Origin: a virus
Strand: one strand, 5' to 3'
Length of the DNA stretch: 64,000 nt
Virus record (IMG/VR): IMGVR_UViG_3300032220_001356
Span: 26,726-90,725 of that record
Of the stretch, positions 7,917 through 16,584 are shown one piece after another; the stretch's first letter is position 1; every line of letters begins with the position of its first letter. The position numbers and the translations under genes were made by a program. Below the pieces are notes generated by a model. That model made no database searches. It saw nothing but the letters and a program-made list of their open reading frames with translations, and had not been told where the DNA came from.

Positions 7917-8842
7917 TGAAAAATTTAAAAGTTAATTTTGTTGATTTTTGGGATAATTTTGATAAAGTTGATAACTATTTTTTTCATTTGTTATCAAACA
8001 ACTATAATGTAGAAATTTCCGAAAATCCAGATGTTTTGTTCTTTTCAGTCGATTATGCAAAAAGAAAAGAAAGAGACAAATATGTTAATCATAATTGTAA
8101 AAAAGTCTTTTTTACTGGAGAGAACATAAGACCCAACTTTTTTGTTCCCGGTTCTGTAGAATATCCCAGATATAGCATAGGTAAATGCGATTTTTCTTTT
8201 TCTTTTGATAATATGAATTTTTATAAAAACTATAGATTACCATTATGGATTTTGTACATAAATTGGTTTAATGTTCCGCACAACGATAACAGGGACCAAT
8301 CTTATTTAATACCATTAGATAATATATTAAATAAACAATTTTTTAATCCAAATAAGTTTTGTAATTTTGTTTTTTCTAATAATCAAGGTAAAAGATTAGA
8401 CATTCTTAATCATCTTAAAAAATACAAAAACATTGATTGTGCTGGAAGATTAGAAAATAATGTAAACTTTTCTATTCTTGGTAGAGGTGACCAAAAATAT
8501 AAAATTGATTTTATAAAAAACTATAAGTTTACAATTGCAGCAGAAAACTCTAAAACCGATGGTTACACAACTGAAAAAATAATTCATCCTTTATCGGTTG
8601 GTAGTATACCAATTTACTGGGGTTCATCAACAGTAAATAATGATTTTAATAAACAATGCTTTATTAACGTTGATAGTTTTTCAAACCTTGATGAATTGGT
8701 AGAGTATGTTATATATGTTGATAATTCAAAACAAGAATATGAAAAAATAATCAATGCTCCAATTTTTCCAAATAATAAAATACCAGAACAATTCATGCCC
8801 GATTCAATATTAAAATACTTTGAGGATTACATACTATGCTAA
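7916..8842 (+). CDS. GT10 alpha-1,3/1,4-fucosyltransferase-like enzyme
   Basis: A 308-residue protein of family GT10, which transfers L-fucose from GDP-fucose to a GlcNAc or Glc residue. Visible hallmarks are FFTGENIRPNF (N-terminal GT10 motif), YSIGKCDFSFSFD, the CNFVFSN segment, and the donor-binding block AAENSKTDGYTTEK, with the conserved YTTEK at residues 217-221 and then GSIPIYWGSS. The GDP-fucose makers Gmd and Fcl are encoded in the same cassette (16641-18538), so donor and transferase occur together. The length fits bacterial FucT cores without heptad-repeat tails. Starts in overlap with the preceding stop. Confidence 0.88.
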   Translation: MKNLKVNFVDFWDNFDKVDNYFFHLLSNNYNVEISENPDVLFFSVDYAKRKERDKYVNHNCKKVFFTGENIRPNFFVPGSVEYPRYSIGKCDFSFSFDNMNFYKNYRLPLWILYINWFNVPHNDNRDQSYLIPLDNILNKQFFNPNKFCNFVFSNNQGKRLDILNHLKKYKNIDCAGRLENNVNFSILGRGDQKYKIDFIKNYKFTIAAENSKTDGYTTEKIIHPLSVGSIPIYWGSSTVNNDFNKQCFINVDSFSNLDELVEYVIYVDNSKQEYEKIINAPIFPNNKIPEQFMPDSILKYFEDYILC

Positions 8843-9516
8843 ATGTAGAAAAAGTTTATATTGCTCATTACACAAAACTTATTGAAAGAAAACAAAGATT
8901 AGATGGTATCTTAAGAGAAAATGGAATAAAAGCAGAATATGTTTTTGATTTTGATAAAGACGTATTGACTGATGACATAATAAAAGAATATTATGTTTGT
9001 GATGAACAAAGTTATAATAATACTATTTCAAAAATTTATAAAAATGGCTCATTTAGAAAACTTAACTTGGCAGAAATTTCACTAACTATTAAGCATTGTT
9101 ATATAATGAAAAAAATAAGTAATGAATGTAAGGATTATGCTTTGGTCTTAGAAGATGATGTAGTTTTTGAAGATAGTTTTGTTGATAAATTCAACGATTA
9201 TCTTTCTAAAACTCCAAACGATTGGGATGTTATTTTTTTGGGCAATTGCTGTGGTCTAAGAATTCCAAAAGAACAGATTGTCGAAGGAAAAGTTGCTTAT
9301 GTAAAACAACATCCAGCGTCTAAATGTACTGACTCATTTTTAATTAAGAAGGAATTGGCAGAAAAGTTATCAAAAACAATGAAGCCATTTAATACTATTT
9401 GCGATTGGGAATATTCGTATCAATTTTATTTACACAACGCAAAAGTTTATTGGTGGGAGCCTACATTGGTTACACAAGGTTCTGAAAATGGTCTTTATAA
9501 ATCGGTATTGCGATGA
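8836..9516 (+). CDS. GT25-family glycosyltransferase
   Basis: A 226-residue member of family GT25, the lipooligosaccharide galactosyltransferase-like group. It opens with VYIAHYTKLIERKQRL, as in GT25 proteins, carries NLAEISLTIKHCYIM before the active site, and has the donor/metal site ALVLEDDVVFE with Glu106-Asp107-Asp108. The later DVIFLGNC and KCTDSFLIKKE segments also fit. GT25 enzymes usually add hexoses to outer-core sugars of LPS-like glycans. The ATG lies inside the end of the fucosyltransferase gene, with GAGG at about 11 bases upstream, and the stop overlaps the next start (ATGA). Confidence 0.88.
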   Translation: MLNVEKVYIAHYTKLIERKQRLDGILRENGIKAEYVFDFDKDVLTDDIIKEYYVCDEQSYNNTISKIYKNGSFRKLNLAEISLTIKHCYIMKKISNECKDYALVLEDDVVFEDSFVDKFNDYLSKTPNDWDVIFLGNCCGLRIPKEQIVEGKVAYVKQHPASKCTDSFLIKKELAEKLSKTMKPFNTICDWEYSYQFYLHNAKVYWWEPTLVTQGSENGLYKSVLR

Positions 9517-10634
9517 AAAAAATAAAAATTGCCTTTATTAAATTCGGCGGTTTATCTGCTGGTGGAACTGAAAAATACCTACAAACACTTGCTGCTAATT
9601 TACCAAAACAACAATTTGAGGTTGACTATTATTATACTGACGGCGTACCATTAGTTGGTAATAATTGGAAGCACCCAAATACTGACAAAGATAGAGTTGA
9701 ATATATGCTCTCTAATAACATAAATATTATTCATGTTAATTGTGAAGCAAGGGATGATAGATTTGGCCCACCATATGTTTGGATAAATTCAAATTTTTTT
9801 GAATTATTTAACTCAAAAAAATACGACATAATCCAAACAGGTCGTTCTGGGTATCAAGAATATCCTTTTTGTTCCATGAATAATGAAATATTCGTTGATA
9901 GTATACATGGCTATGGAGCACAGGGTATTGAAAAAAGAGATAACATTATTAAGACTGTTTTGCTTTCAAACACGCAAATAAAAAATTGGATTAGTAATGG
10001 TGGTGAAGAAAATAAAATTGTTTGTATTCCCCCTTTAATAGAGTTTCCAAAAAAACCTTTTATTTCACTAAGAAAGCAACTTAATATTAATGAAGATGTG
10101 TTTATTTATGGAATGCATCAAGGCAATAGAGAAGATATTTTCTCTGACATTCCACTTCAAGCATACAAACAAATAGAAAATGAAAAAACTTTGTTTTTAA
10201 TGTTAGGTGGAGCACAAAAATATAGAAATCAAGCGCAACAATTGAATATAAAAAATATAAAATTTTTAGATTTCAATGGTGATTCAAAATACATTAATGA
10301 TTTTGTTTATACACTAGATGTTTTTTCACACGGTAGGTTTGATGGTGAAGTATGCTCTGCGGCAATTATTGAAGCGTTATATCATGGCAAGCCAATTATT
10401 AGCCACCCAGCAATTAATAATGGTCATTTTGAGCAAATTGATGGTTGTGGTTTTATAGCACATTCTATTGATGAATATTCTAAAAAAATGCAACTTCTTT
10501 TTGACAACAAACAGATATATGATATATTGACAATGAACTGTTTATTAAAATATAATAATGTTTATAGTTTTGAAAAAAGTATAGACAAATACATCTCTTT
10601 ATACAAGGAAATTGTTTATGAAAGAAACATATAG
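9513..10634 (+). CDS. GT4-family glycosyltransferase
   Basis: A 373-residue GT-B glycosyltransferase. The N-terminal glycine-rich start KFGGLSAGGTEKYLQTL is the acceptor-side loop typical of GT4 enzymes. The C-terminal donor site contains Glu279 and Glu287 in EVCSAAIIEALYHGKPII, a standard EX7E arrangement. Donor unknown. The gene starts in the last codons of the GT25 gene and ends 17 bases inside the next coding region, continuing the chain of overlapping genes. It is the last transferase before the sugar-nucleotide genes begin. Confidence 0.85.
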   Translation: MKKIKIAFIKFGGLSAGGTEKYLQTLAANLPKQQFEVDYYYTDGVPLVGNNWKHPNTDKDRVEYMLSNNINIIHVNCEARDDRFGPPYVWINSNFFELFNSKKYDIIQTGRSGYQEYPFCSMNNEIFVDSIHGYGAQGIEKRDNIIKTVLLSNTQIKNWISNGGEENKIVCIPPLIEFPKKPFISLRKQLNINEDVFIYGMHQGNREDIFSDIPLQAYKQIENEKTLFLMLGGAQKYRNQAQQLNIKNIKFLDFNGDSKYINDFVYTLDVFSHGRFDGEVCSAAIIEALYHGKPIISHPAINNGHFEQIDGCGFIAHSIDEYSKKMQLLFDNKQIYDILTMNCLLKYNNVYSFEKSIDKYISLYKEIVYERNI

Positions 10635-11199
10635 TCAATATATCTCAAATTATTTGGAAGAAGTTGTTCTAATTGCTAACAAAATTTCAAAAGATAATCT
10701 TTTGGGTTTTGTAAATGAAATAAAAAATCTTAAAAATTCACAAGGAAGATTGTTTATTTTTGGTGTTGGTGGTAGTGCTGCCAATGCTTCACACGCTGTT
10801 AATGATTTTAGAAAAATTTTAAATATTGAAACTTATTCTCCATTAGATAATGTTTCTGAATTAACAGCAAGAATAAACGACGAAAGTTGGGATGTAAGTC
10901 TGGTAAATTGGCTAAAAGTATCAAAACTCAATAAATCAGATGCAATTTTAATTTTTTCTGTTGGTGGTGGCTCTGATACTACATCTAAAAACTTAGTTAA
11001 AGTTATGGAATATGCAAAACTTAATAATTGCAAAATTCTTTCCGTTGTTAGTAGAGATGGTGGATATGCCAAACAATTATCTGATGTATGTGTTATGATA
11101 CCTGTGTTTGCTGACAACAGAATCACGCCACACGCTGAAGAATGGCAAGCAGTAGTGTGGCATATGATAGTTAGTTGCATTTCTAATGTTGAAGGATAA
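10618..11199 (+). CDS. gmhA: GmhA-like sedoheptulose-7-phosphate isomerase (SIS domain)
   Basis: A 193-residue single SIS-domain protein close to phosphoheptose isomerase GmhA, which converts sedoheptulose 7-phosphate to D-glycero-D-manno-heptose 7-phosphate. The phosphate loop is GVGGSAANASH (residues 49-59) and a second loop is SVGGGSDT. By eye, His59 and His182 match two zinc ligands of E. coli GmhA (His61, His180), while Asp63 and Glu174 replace its Glu65 and Gln172. A TTG lies 6 bases upstream, but the ATG at 10618 has AAGGA at proper spacing. Kinase, phosphatase and nucleotidyltransferase genes of a heptose route follow. Confidence 0.8.
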   Translation: MKETYSQYISNYLEEVVLIANKISKDNLLGFVNEIKNLKNSQGRLFIFGVGGSAANASHAVNDFRKILNIETYSPLDNVSELTARINDESWDVSLVNWLKVSKLNKSDAILIFSVGGGSDTTSKNLVKVMEYAKLNNCKILSVVSRDGGYAKQLSDVCVMIPVFADNRITPHAEEWQAVVWHMIVSCISNVEG

Positions 11200-11203
11200 T
11201 AAA

Positions 11204-11905
11204 ATGAAAATCAAGATTTACTCAGATGGTGCCAATATCAACGAAATGATTGAGGCATATAACAACAAAACAGTTCAAGGATTTACAACTAACCCAACTC
11301 TCATGAGTAAGGCTGGTATTAAGGATTATAAAGGGTTTGCTATAGATGTTTTAAATAATATTAAAGATATGCCAATTTCATTTGAAGTATTTTCTGATAC
11401 TTTTGATGAAATGTATAAACAAGCAAAAATTTTAAATTCTCTTGGCGATAATGTATACGTTAAAATTCCAATTATGAACACAAAAGGGAAGCCTTCATAT
11501 AAACTCATAAATAAACTAGATTCTGAAAAAGTAAAATTAAATATTACTGCTGTTTTCACAACGAATCAAGTTTCTCGTATTCTAAAAAACGTCGATGGAA
11601 CTACTGCTCATATTATATCCATTTTTGCAGGTAGAATAGCAGATACAGGTATCGACCCAACTCCCATTATGAAAAAGAGTCTAAAGAAAATAAAATCACA
11701 TAGTCAATTATTACAACTTTTATGGGCTAGTCCAAGAGAGGTGCTAAATATTTATCAAGCCGATAAAATTGGATGCGATATTATTACAGTAACTCCTTCT
11801 ACATTAGACAAACTTTCGTTATCTAATAAAGACTTGAATGAATTTTCTAGAGAAACAGTTGAAATGTTTTACAATGACGCTTTAAAGTCGGGATTTTCTC
11901 TATGA
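11204..11905 (+). CDS. Transaldolase / fructose-6-phosphate aldolase family (TalC-like)
   Basis: A 233-residue class I aldolase of the short transaldolase family. It has GFTTNPTL at residues 26-33, the Schiff-base lysine Lys87 in VYVKIP, NITAVFTTNQV, and the SPREV and TVTPSTLDKL ends of the barrel. Short TalC-type enzymes are known in cyanophages, where they act in the pentose phosphate pathway. Here the gene sits directly between gmhA and a heptose kinase, so supplying sedoheptulose 7-phosphate for heptose synthesis is a reasonable alternative. An upstream TTG at 11186 is rejected because the ATG at 11204 has GAAGGA nearby. Confidence 0.85.
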   Translation: MKIKIYSDGANINEMIEAYNNKTVQGFTTNPTLMSKAGIKDYKGFAIDVLNNIKDMPISFEVFSDTFDEMYKQAKILNSLGDNVYVKIPIMNTKGKPSYKLINKLDSEKVKLNITAVFTTNQVSRILKNVDGTTAHIISIFAGRIADTGIDPTPIMKKSLKKIKSHSQLLQLLWASPREVLNIYQADKIGCDIITVTPSTLDKLSLSNKDLNEFSRETVEMFYNDALKSGFSL

Positions 11906-12879
11906 TTATTGCTAAAGCACCACTTAGAATAACTCTTGCCGGAGGAGGTACTGATTTACCAGATTTTTATACAAAGTTTGGCGGCTCCGTTACAAGTATG
12001 GCAATTGACAAACATATTTTTGTTAGTTTTAAGAGAAATATATTAGATAATTTGGTTAGGCTTCGTTATTTAAAAACTGAAGAAGTAGAAACTATTAACA
12101 AACTAAGCAATGAAAGAGCGAGAGAATCATTGAAACATTTTAAAATTTTTGACCAATGTGAAATTACTAGTATTGGAGATTTACCTGCAAGCACAGGCTT
12201 GGGTTCATCTGGTAGTTATATTGTTTCATTAATTACTGCTATTCAACAATATAAAAAACTAAATATGTCCAAACATGACATTGCTGAATTGGCTTGTAAA
12301 ATTGAAATGGAAGAATTAAATGAACCAGTTGGTAAACAAGACCAGTTTATTGCTTCTTATGGTGGTATAAAAACATTTAATATCGATACCAACGGTAATG
12401 TAGAAGTTGAAAATTTTGATTTTAGTTCTGATGATTTAAAACATTTCATACAAAATAATAGAATTTACTATACTGGAATTCAAAGAAGTGCTTCTGAAGT
12501 TTTAAAATCTCAAAAAACAAATCAAACAAACTTTGAAGATAAAATGAAAAAAATAAGTGATTTAAGTTTAAAGTTTGTTACTGCATTAAAACAAAAAAAT
12601 TATGATTATTATGGTCAATTGTTAAATGAACATTGGATGCAAAAAAAAGCACTTTCTCCTTGTATGACAACCAATAATGTTGAACAAATTTATTATGATT
12701 TGATGAATAATAATAAAATATTTGGTGGCAAAATTATTGGTGCAGGCGGTGGAGGATTTTTGTTGGTATATTGTAATAAAGACCATTCATATGTAGATAA
12801 TTATATGCAATCAAAGGGTATGCTTAGATTGGACTATAATGTTGATTTTGATGGTGCAAATATTGTTTATGAGTCATAA
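11902..12879 (+). CDS. hddA: HddA-like heptose-7-phosphate kinase (GHMP family)
   Basis: A 325-residue GHMP-family sugar kinase. The N-terminus AKAPLRITLAGGGTDLP is the family motif 1, and the ATP-binding motif 2 is LPASTGLGSSGSY at residues 94-106. Motif 3 is GGKIIGAGGGGFLL near the C-terminus. These fit D-glycero-D-manno-heptose 7-phosphate kinase (HddA), which phosphorylates C1, more than galactokinase or mevalonate kinases. It overlaps the transaldolase stop by 4 bases (ATGA). Together with GmhA it would yield heptose 1,7-bisphosphate, the substrate expected for the phosphatase part of the next gene. Confidence 0.83.
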   Translation: MIIAKAPLRITLAGGGTDLPDFYTKFGGSVTSMAIDKHIFVSFKRNILDNLVRLRYLKTEEVETINKLSNERARESLKHFKIFDQCEITSIGDLPASTGLGSSGSYIVSLITAIQQYKKLNMSKHDIAELACKIEMEELNEPVGKQDQFIASYGGIKTFNIDTNGNVEVENFDFSSDDLKHFIQNNRIYYTGIQRSASEVLKSQKTNQTNFEDKMKKISDLSLKFVTALKQKNYDYYGQLLNEHWMQKKALSPCMTTNNVEQIYYDLMNNNKIFGGKIIGAGGGGFLLVYCNKDHSYVDNYMQSKGMLRLDYNVDFDGANIVYES

Positions 12880-12880
12880 C

Positions 12881-13582
12881 ATGGTTTATTGCTTCGATAT
12901 AGATAACACCATTTGTATTACCAATGGAAATGATTATAAAAATGCTGTTCCAATCAAAAAGGCAGTAGACGAAATCAACAAGTTATATCAAGATAATAAT
13001 ATAATCAAACTCTTTACAGCCAGAGGTACAACATCTAAAATTGATTGGACAGAGTTTACTATAAATCAACTTTCACAATGGGGTTTAAAATATCATGAAC
13101 TAATCATGAATATTAAGCCTAGTTTTGATTTGTTAATTGATGATAGAGCAATTAATGCAAATGATTGGCTAAAAACAATTGATAAAAAAGTAGGTTTTTT
13201 GGCTGGTTCCTTTGACTTAATACATCCGGGCTATATTTTAATGTTTCAAGATGCCAAAAAGTATTGTAATCATCTAATAGTCGGATTACAGACTGACCCA
13301 ACTATGGATAGACCAACTAAAAATAAACCAGTTCAAACAATAGAAGAGAGAAAAATCATTCTTTCTTCAATTAAATATATTGATGAAATTATTATATATG
13401 AAACTGAAAAAGATTTATATAATTTGTTGAAAAATAACAAAATTGATATTAGAATATTAGGTAGCGATTATGAAGATAAGATATACAATGGTTATGATTT
13501 AAATATACCTGTTTATTTTCATAAAAGAAATCACGATTGGTCTACAACTAATTTAAAAAATAAAATAAGGAATTCATTATGA
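12881..13582 (+). CDS. HAD phosphatase fused to nucleotidyltransferase
   Basis: A 233-residue fusion. Residues 1-100 form a small HAD phosphatase with FDIDNT (Asp6, Asp8), LFTARGT and LLIDDRA (Asp88, Asp89). Residues 104-233 form a cytidylyltransferase-like domain with GSFDLIHPGY, VGLQTDPT and a DRPTKNKPVQ loop. The usual HxGH signature reads HPGY (His115 to Tyr118), so the second histidine is replaced. In context it could dephosphorylate heptose 1,7-bisphosphate and then activate heptose 1-phosphate with a nucleotide, combining GmhB- and HldE/HddC-type steps. An alternative in-frame ATG lies at 12869; neither has a clear Shine-Dalgarno sequence. Confidence 0.8.
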   Translation: MVYCFDIDNTICITNGNDYKNAVPIKKAVDEINKLYQDNNIIKLFTARGTTSKIDWTEFTINQLSQWGLKYHELIMNIKPSFDLLIDDRAINANDWLKTIDKKVGFLAGSFDLIHPGYILMFQDAKKYCNHLIVGLQTDPTMDRPTKNKPVQTIEERKIILSSIKYIDEIIIYETEKDLYNLLKNNKIDIRILGSDYEDKIYNGYDLNIPVYFHKRNHDWSTTNLKNKIRNSL

Positions 13583-14484
13583 AAAAAGCAATTGTTACAG
13601 GCGGTAATGGTTTTATTGGTAGTAACTTAGTTGATAATTTGGTAGATTTAGGAATCGAAACTATTGTTATCGATAATAATTCTGCTGAATGTAACGAAAG
13701 ATTCTATTTCAATGAAAAAGCAAAAAATTACAAATATGACATTTGTGATTATGATAAAATTCTTCCCTTATTTAAGGGCGTTGATGTTGTATTTCATTTA
13801 GCAGCAGAATCCAGAATTCAACCATCAATTCTTAATCCAACATATGCAACAAAAGTAAATGTTTTAGGAACTTGTAATATTTTACAAGCCGCAAGAGAAA
13901 ATAACGTAGACAGAGTTATTTATTCTTCAACGTCTGCTGGTTATGGCTTGAAAAATTCGCCCCCTCTCAGAGAAGATATGCCAAAAGATTGTCTAAATCC
14001 ATATTCTGTTACCAAGTGTGCTGGCGAAGAACTTTGTGTTATGTACAATAACTTGTTTGGTCTTAAAACTATCTCACTCAGATATTTTAACGTATATGGT
14101 AATAGAGAACCAGTTAAGGGGCAATATGCGCCAGTAGTTGGTTTGTTTTTGAGACAATTTAGAAACAACGAAGCAATGACCGTTGTTGGTGATGGACTAC
14201 AAAGAAGAGATTTTACAAATGTGCAAGATGTAGTTCAAGCAAATATTCTTGCCGGTACTACTACAAATTTACAAGCATTTGGAGAAGTTTATAATGTAGG
14301 TACTGGTATTAACCATTCTGTACTGGAATTGGCACAATTTATTGGTGGTAAATACGAATTTATTGATTCACGAATTGGTGAAGCACGAAACACATTAGCA
14401 GATAATAGTAAAATTAAAAATTATCTAAATTGGCAACCAAAAGTTGATTTTCTTGATTATCTTAAAAAGGAACTTAATAAATGA
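13579..14484 (+). CDS. NAD-dependent sugar epimerase/dehydratase (extended SDR)
   Basis: A 301-residue extended short-chain dehydrogenase. It has the NAD-binding GGNGFIG at residues 8-14, VFHLAAESRIQPS, a catalytic Ser-Ser-Thr around residue 117 and the YxxxK pair Tyr142/Lys146. The overall pattern, with DFTNVQDVVQA and VYNVGTG, is that of UDP-glucose 4-epimerase-like enzymes. In this position it might also act on an NDP-heptose, as HldD does, but the residues seen do not decide between these. AAGGAA precedes the start, which overlaps the previous stop by 4 bases; the stop overlaps the next start as well. Confidence 0.85.
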   Translation: MKKAIVTGGNGFIGSNLVDNLVDLGIETIVIDNNSAECNERFYFNEKAKNYKYDICDYDKILPLFKGVDVVFHLAAESRIQPSILNPTYATKVNVLGTCNILQAARENNVDRVIYSSTSAGYGLKNSPPLREDMPKDCLNPYSVTKCAGEELCVMYNNLFGLKTISLRYFNVYGNREPVKGQYAPVVGLFLRQFRNNEAMTVVGDGLQRRDFTNVQDVVQANILAGTTTNLQAFGEVYNVGTGINHSVLELAQFIGGKYEFIDSRIGEARNTLADNSKIKNYLNWQPKVDFLDYLKKELNK

Positions 14485-15245
14485 TTTCAGATGATAATAT
14501 AGTTTTTAATGAAAATTATAAATGTAATTTTTGTACTGATGGTCGTGCATATCAAACGGTTGAAAATTATGCAAGATATAGTTTTCCATATTTTTCAAAT
14601 AAAAAAGATGATGAAGTAAAAACTATTTTAGTTATTGGAGCGTATGAAGGGCAAGAAATAACTTATTATTTGCATAAATACAAAAATGCAACAATTTACG
14701 CTTTTGAACCAATTGAGAGCGTGTTCAATAGATTAGTTAATACTTTTGGAAGCATTGAGAGAGTTAAACTTTACAATTTTGCAGTTGCAGATTTTACAGG
14801 AGAAAGTAATTTTTATATTTTATCTAGTAATTTAAATAATACTGCCGATGGTAGCAGTAGTTTGCTGGAATTCCACGCAGATAAATTGGGGCACAACTAT
14901 AAAATTGGCAATATTGTAAAAGTAAAAACAATTAAATTAGATGATATTGAAGAGTTGAGCAACAAAGACATAGATTATATGCAAGTTGATGTTCAAGGTG
15001 CCGAACTTTTAGTGCTAAAAGGTTCAACTAAAATTTTAAAAAATGTAAAAACATTAATGTTAGAAGTTAAAACCGAAGAATACACCGAAGCATGGGACGC
15101 ACCAGACTTTCAAATGTACAAAGGTATGTGTTATCTACAAGATTTAATTGACTTTCTTAAATATTTTAATATTAAACCATATTTAGTTGGCGTAGATAAC
15201 GAAAGTAAAAACGGACAAGGAAATTCATTTTGGATTAGGAGTTAA
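14481..15245 (+). CDS. FkbM-family methyltransferase
   Basis: A 254-residue SAM-dependent methyltransferase of the FkbM group, which commonly O-methylates sugars. The SAM-binding glycine motif is ILVIGAYEGQE (residues 49-59), followed by the acidic AFEPIE strand. The family signature YMQVDVQGAELLVLKG is intact. A short cysteine pair (CNFC) lies near the N-terminus, outside the usual fold. The start overlaps the epimerase stop (ATGA) and the next gene follows by 1 base with its own Shine-Dalgarno. It is the first of three consecutive methyltransferases, suggesting multiply methylated sugars. Confidence 0.88.
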   Translation: MISDDNIVFNENYKCNFCTDGRAYQTVENYARYSFPYFSNKKDDEVKTILVIGAYEGQEITYYLHKYKNATIYAFEPIESVFNRLVNTFGSIERVKLYNFAVADFTGESNFYILSSNLNNTADGSSSLLEFHADKLGHNYKIGNIVKVKTIKLDDIEELSNKDIDYMQVDVQGAELLVLKGSTKILKNVKTLMLEVKTEEYTEAWDAPDFQMYKGMCYLQDLIDFLKYFNIKPYLVGVDNESKNGQGNSFWIRS

Positions 15246-15246
15246 A

Positions 15247-15933
15247 ATGAACGTAGAAGAAATGATAGACAAAATTTTGTTTGATACAAAAAATAAAGCA
15301 AAAAGAATTGCTAAATGGGATTATCATCGTGAATATCTTACTGCTTGTTGTAGTGAAGTAACTATTGACGGTTTGTGGATGGAGTTTGGTGTATATAGAG
15401 GTAGAACAATTTCAACTATTGCCGAACAAACAACTAGCGATGTTTATGGGTTTGATTGTTTTGAGGGATTGCCAGAATTTTGGGATAATGAAAATCCAAA
15501 AGGTGTATATAGCGTTGGAGGAGAAATCCCATTAGGCGCTATCGATGGGCCAGCAGATATAAATCCCGGCATGTACGAACCAGTACCAACAAGAGTTATG
15601 AAGCCTTGGGCTAAAAATATTAAACTTGTAAAAGGTCTTTTTGAAGATAGTTTACCAATATTTTTACAACAGCATACCGAACAAGCAGCATTTATCAATA
15701 TTGATAGTGACTTGTATAGTTCTGCTAAAACTGTTCTTACACATTTAAAAGATAGAATTAAGCATGGCACTATTATAACGTTTGACGAACTTGTAGATTA
15801 TCCTACTTTCAGAGAGCATGAAATAAAAGCATTTGCAGAATTTTTGATTGATACTGGATTTTCTTATGAAGCATTATACCATCAATCGTTGGCTAATTAT
15901 AGTCAAGCTTGTTTTAGAATAATTAAGGAGTAA
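15247..15933 (+). CDS. TylF/MycF-like sugar O-methyltransferase
   Basis: A 228-residue class I methyltransferase resembling the TylF/MycF macrocin O-methyltransferase family. Visible features are WMEFGVYRGRTIS (residues 45-56, SAM loop), VYGFDCFEGLPEFW (family-typical), the long insertion with GGEIPLGAI, and the metal-binding strand INIDSDLYSS followed by IITFDE. TylF-type enzymes need Mg2+ and methylate sugar hydroxyls, so a glycan role fits. AGGAG stands directly upstream of the ATG. The same domain type appears in many polysaccharide clusters. Confidence 0.88.
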   Translation: MNVEEMIDKILFDTKNKAKRIAKWDYHREYLTACCSEVTIDGLWMEFGVYRGRTISTIAEQTTSDVYGFDCFEGLPEFWDNENPKGVYSVGGEIPLGAIDGPADINPGMYEPVPTRVMKPWAKNIKLVKGLFEDSLPIFLQQHTEQAAFINIDSDLYSSAKTVLTHLKDRIKHGTIITFDELVDYPTFREHEIKAFAEFLIDTGFSYEALYHQSLANYSQACFRIIKE

Positions 15934-15936
15934 TTT

Positions 15937-16584
15937 ATGTTTGAAAGACAACAAGGTTCAAAAACAAAAACCAAAAACCAAGAAACACATATTTTAGTTT
16001 ACGATAGACATTTGGGTGGTTGTTCACTTACTGGCGATGGTGCTACATATTATCCAAGAATGTGGACATATATGGTTAATAAATTTAGCTTTAAATCTGC
16101 TATTGATATTGGATGTGGTGCAGGACATTCTACAGAATATTTTCAACATTTAGGATTAGAAATACATGGTGTAGAAGGCTGTAAGGAAGCAGCAGAAAAT
16201 TGTCTAATTGATAAAAAATTTATTAAAATACATGATTACGAAAATGATGGTGCTTATGTACCGCATAAAGATTATGATTTAGGGTGGTCATGTGAATTTG
16301 TTGAACACGTTGAAAAAAATTGTATGCAAAACTTTTTTGAAACATTTAAAAAATGTAAATATTTAGCTATTACTTATGCTTATCCCGGTCAAGGTGGGCA
16401 CCATCACGTTAATGAACAGCCAGAACAATTTTGGTTAAATGAAATATCAAAAATTGGATTTACATATGATGCCGAAACAACCGCAGAATTAAGAGAAATA
16501 GCTAGACAAGATTGCGAAGTTCACTCTCCTTTTTACACTTCACATTTTATTAATAGAGGCTTGTTTTTTAAAAGAAATTATTAG
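15937..16584 (+). CDS. Class I SAM-dependent methyltransferase
   Basis: A 215-residue methyltransferase with the SAM motif AIDIGCGAGHS (residues 55-65), an acidic second strand ending GVEGC, and DLGWSCEFVEHV as the post-II region. The later ITYAYPGQGGHHHVNEQ resembles small sugar or lipid methyltransferases in phage and surface-polysaccharide clusters. The N-terminal 45 residues are extra to the core fold. A strong AAGGAG Shine-Dalgarno lies upstream. It is followed by the only sizeable gap inside the cassette (56 bases), so it may end the first coupled block. Methylation target unknown. Confidence 0.82.
   Translation: MFERQQGSKTKTKNQETHILVYDRHLGGCSLTGDGATYYPRMWTYMVNKFSFKSAIDIGCGAGHSTEYFQHLGLEIHGVEGCKEAAENCLIDKKFIKIHDYENDGAYVPHKDYDLGWSCEFVEHVEKNCMQNFFETFKKCKYLAITYAYPGQGGHHHVNEQPEQFWLNEISKIGFTYDAETTAELREIARQDCEVHSPFYTSHFINRGLFFKRNY

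Noticed and set aside
15444-15770. Minus-strand frame of 108 codons
   Set aside because: Fully inside the TylF-like methyltransferase gene, which has intact family motifs on the + strand.
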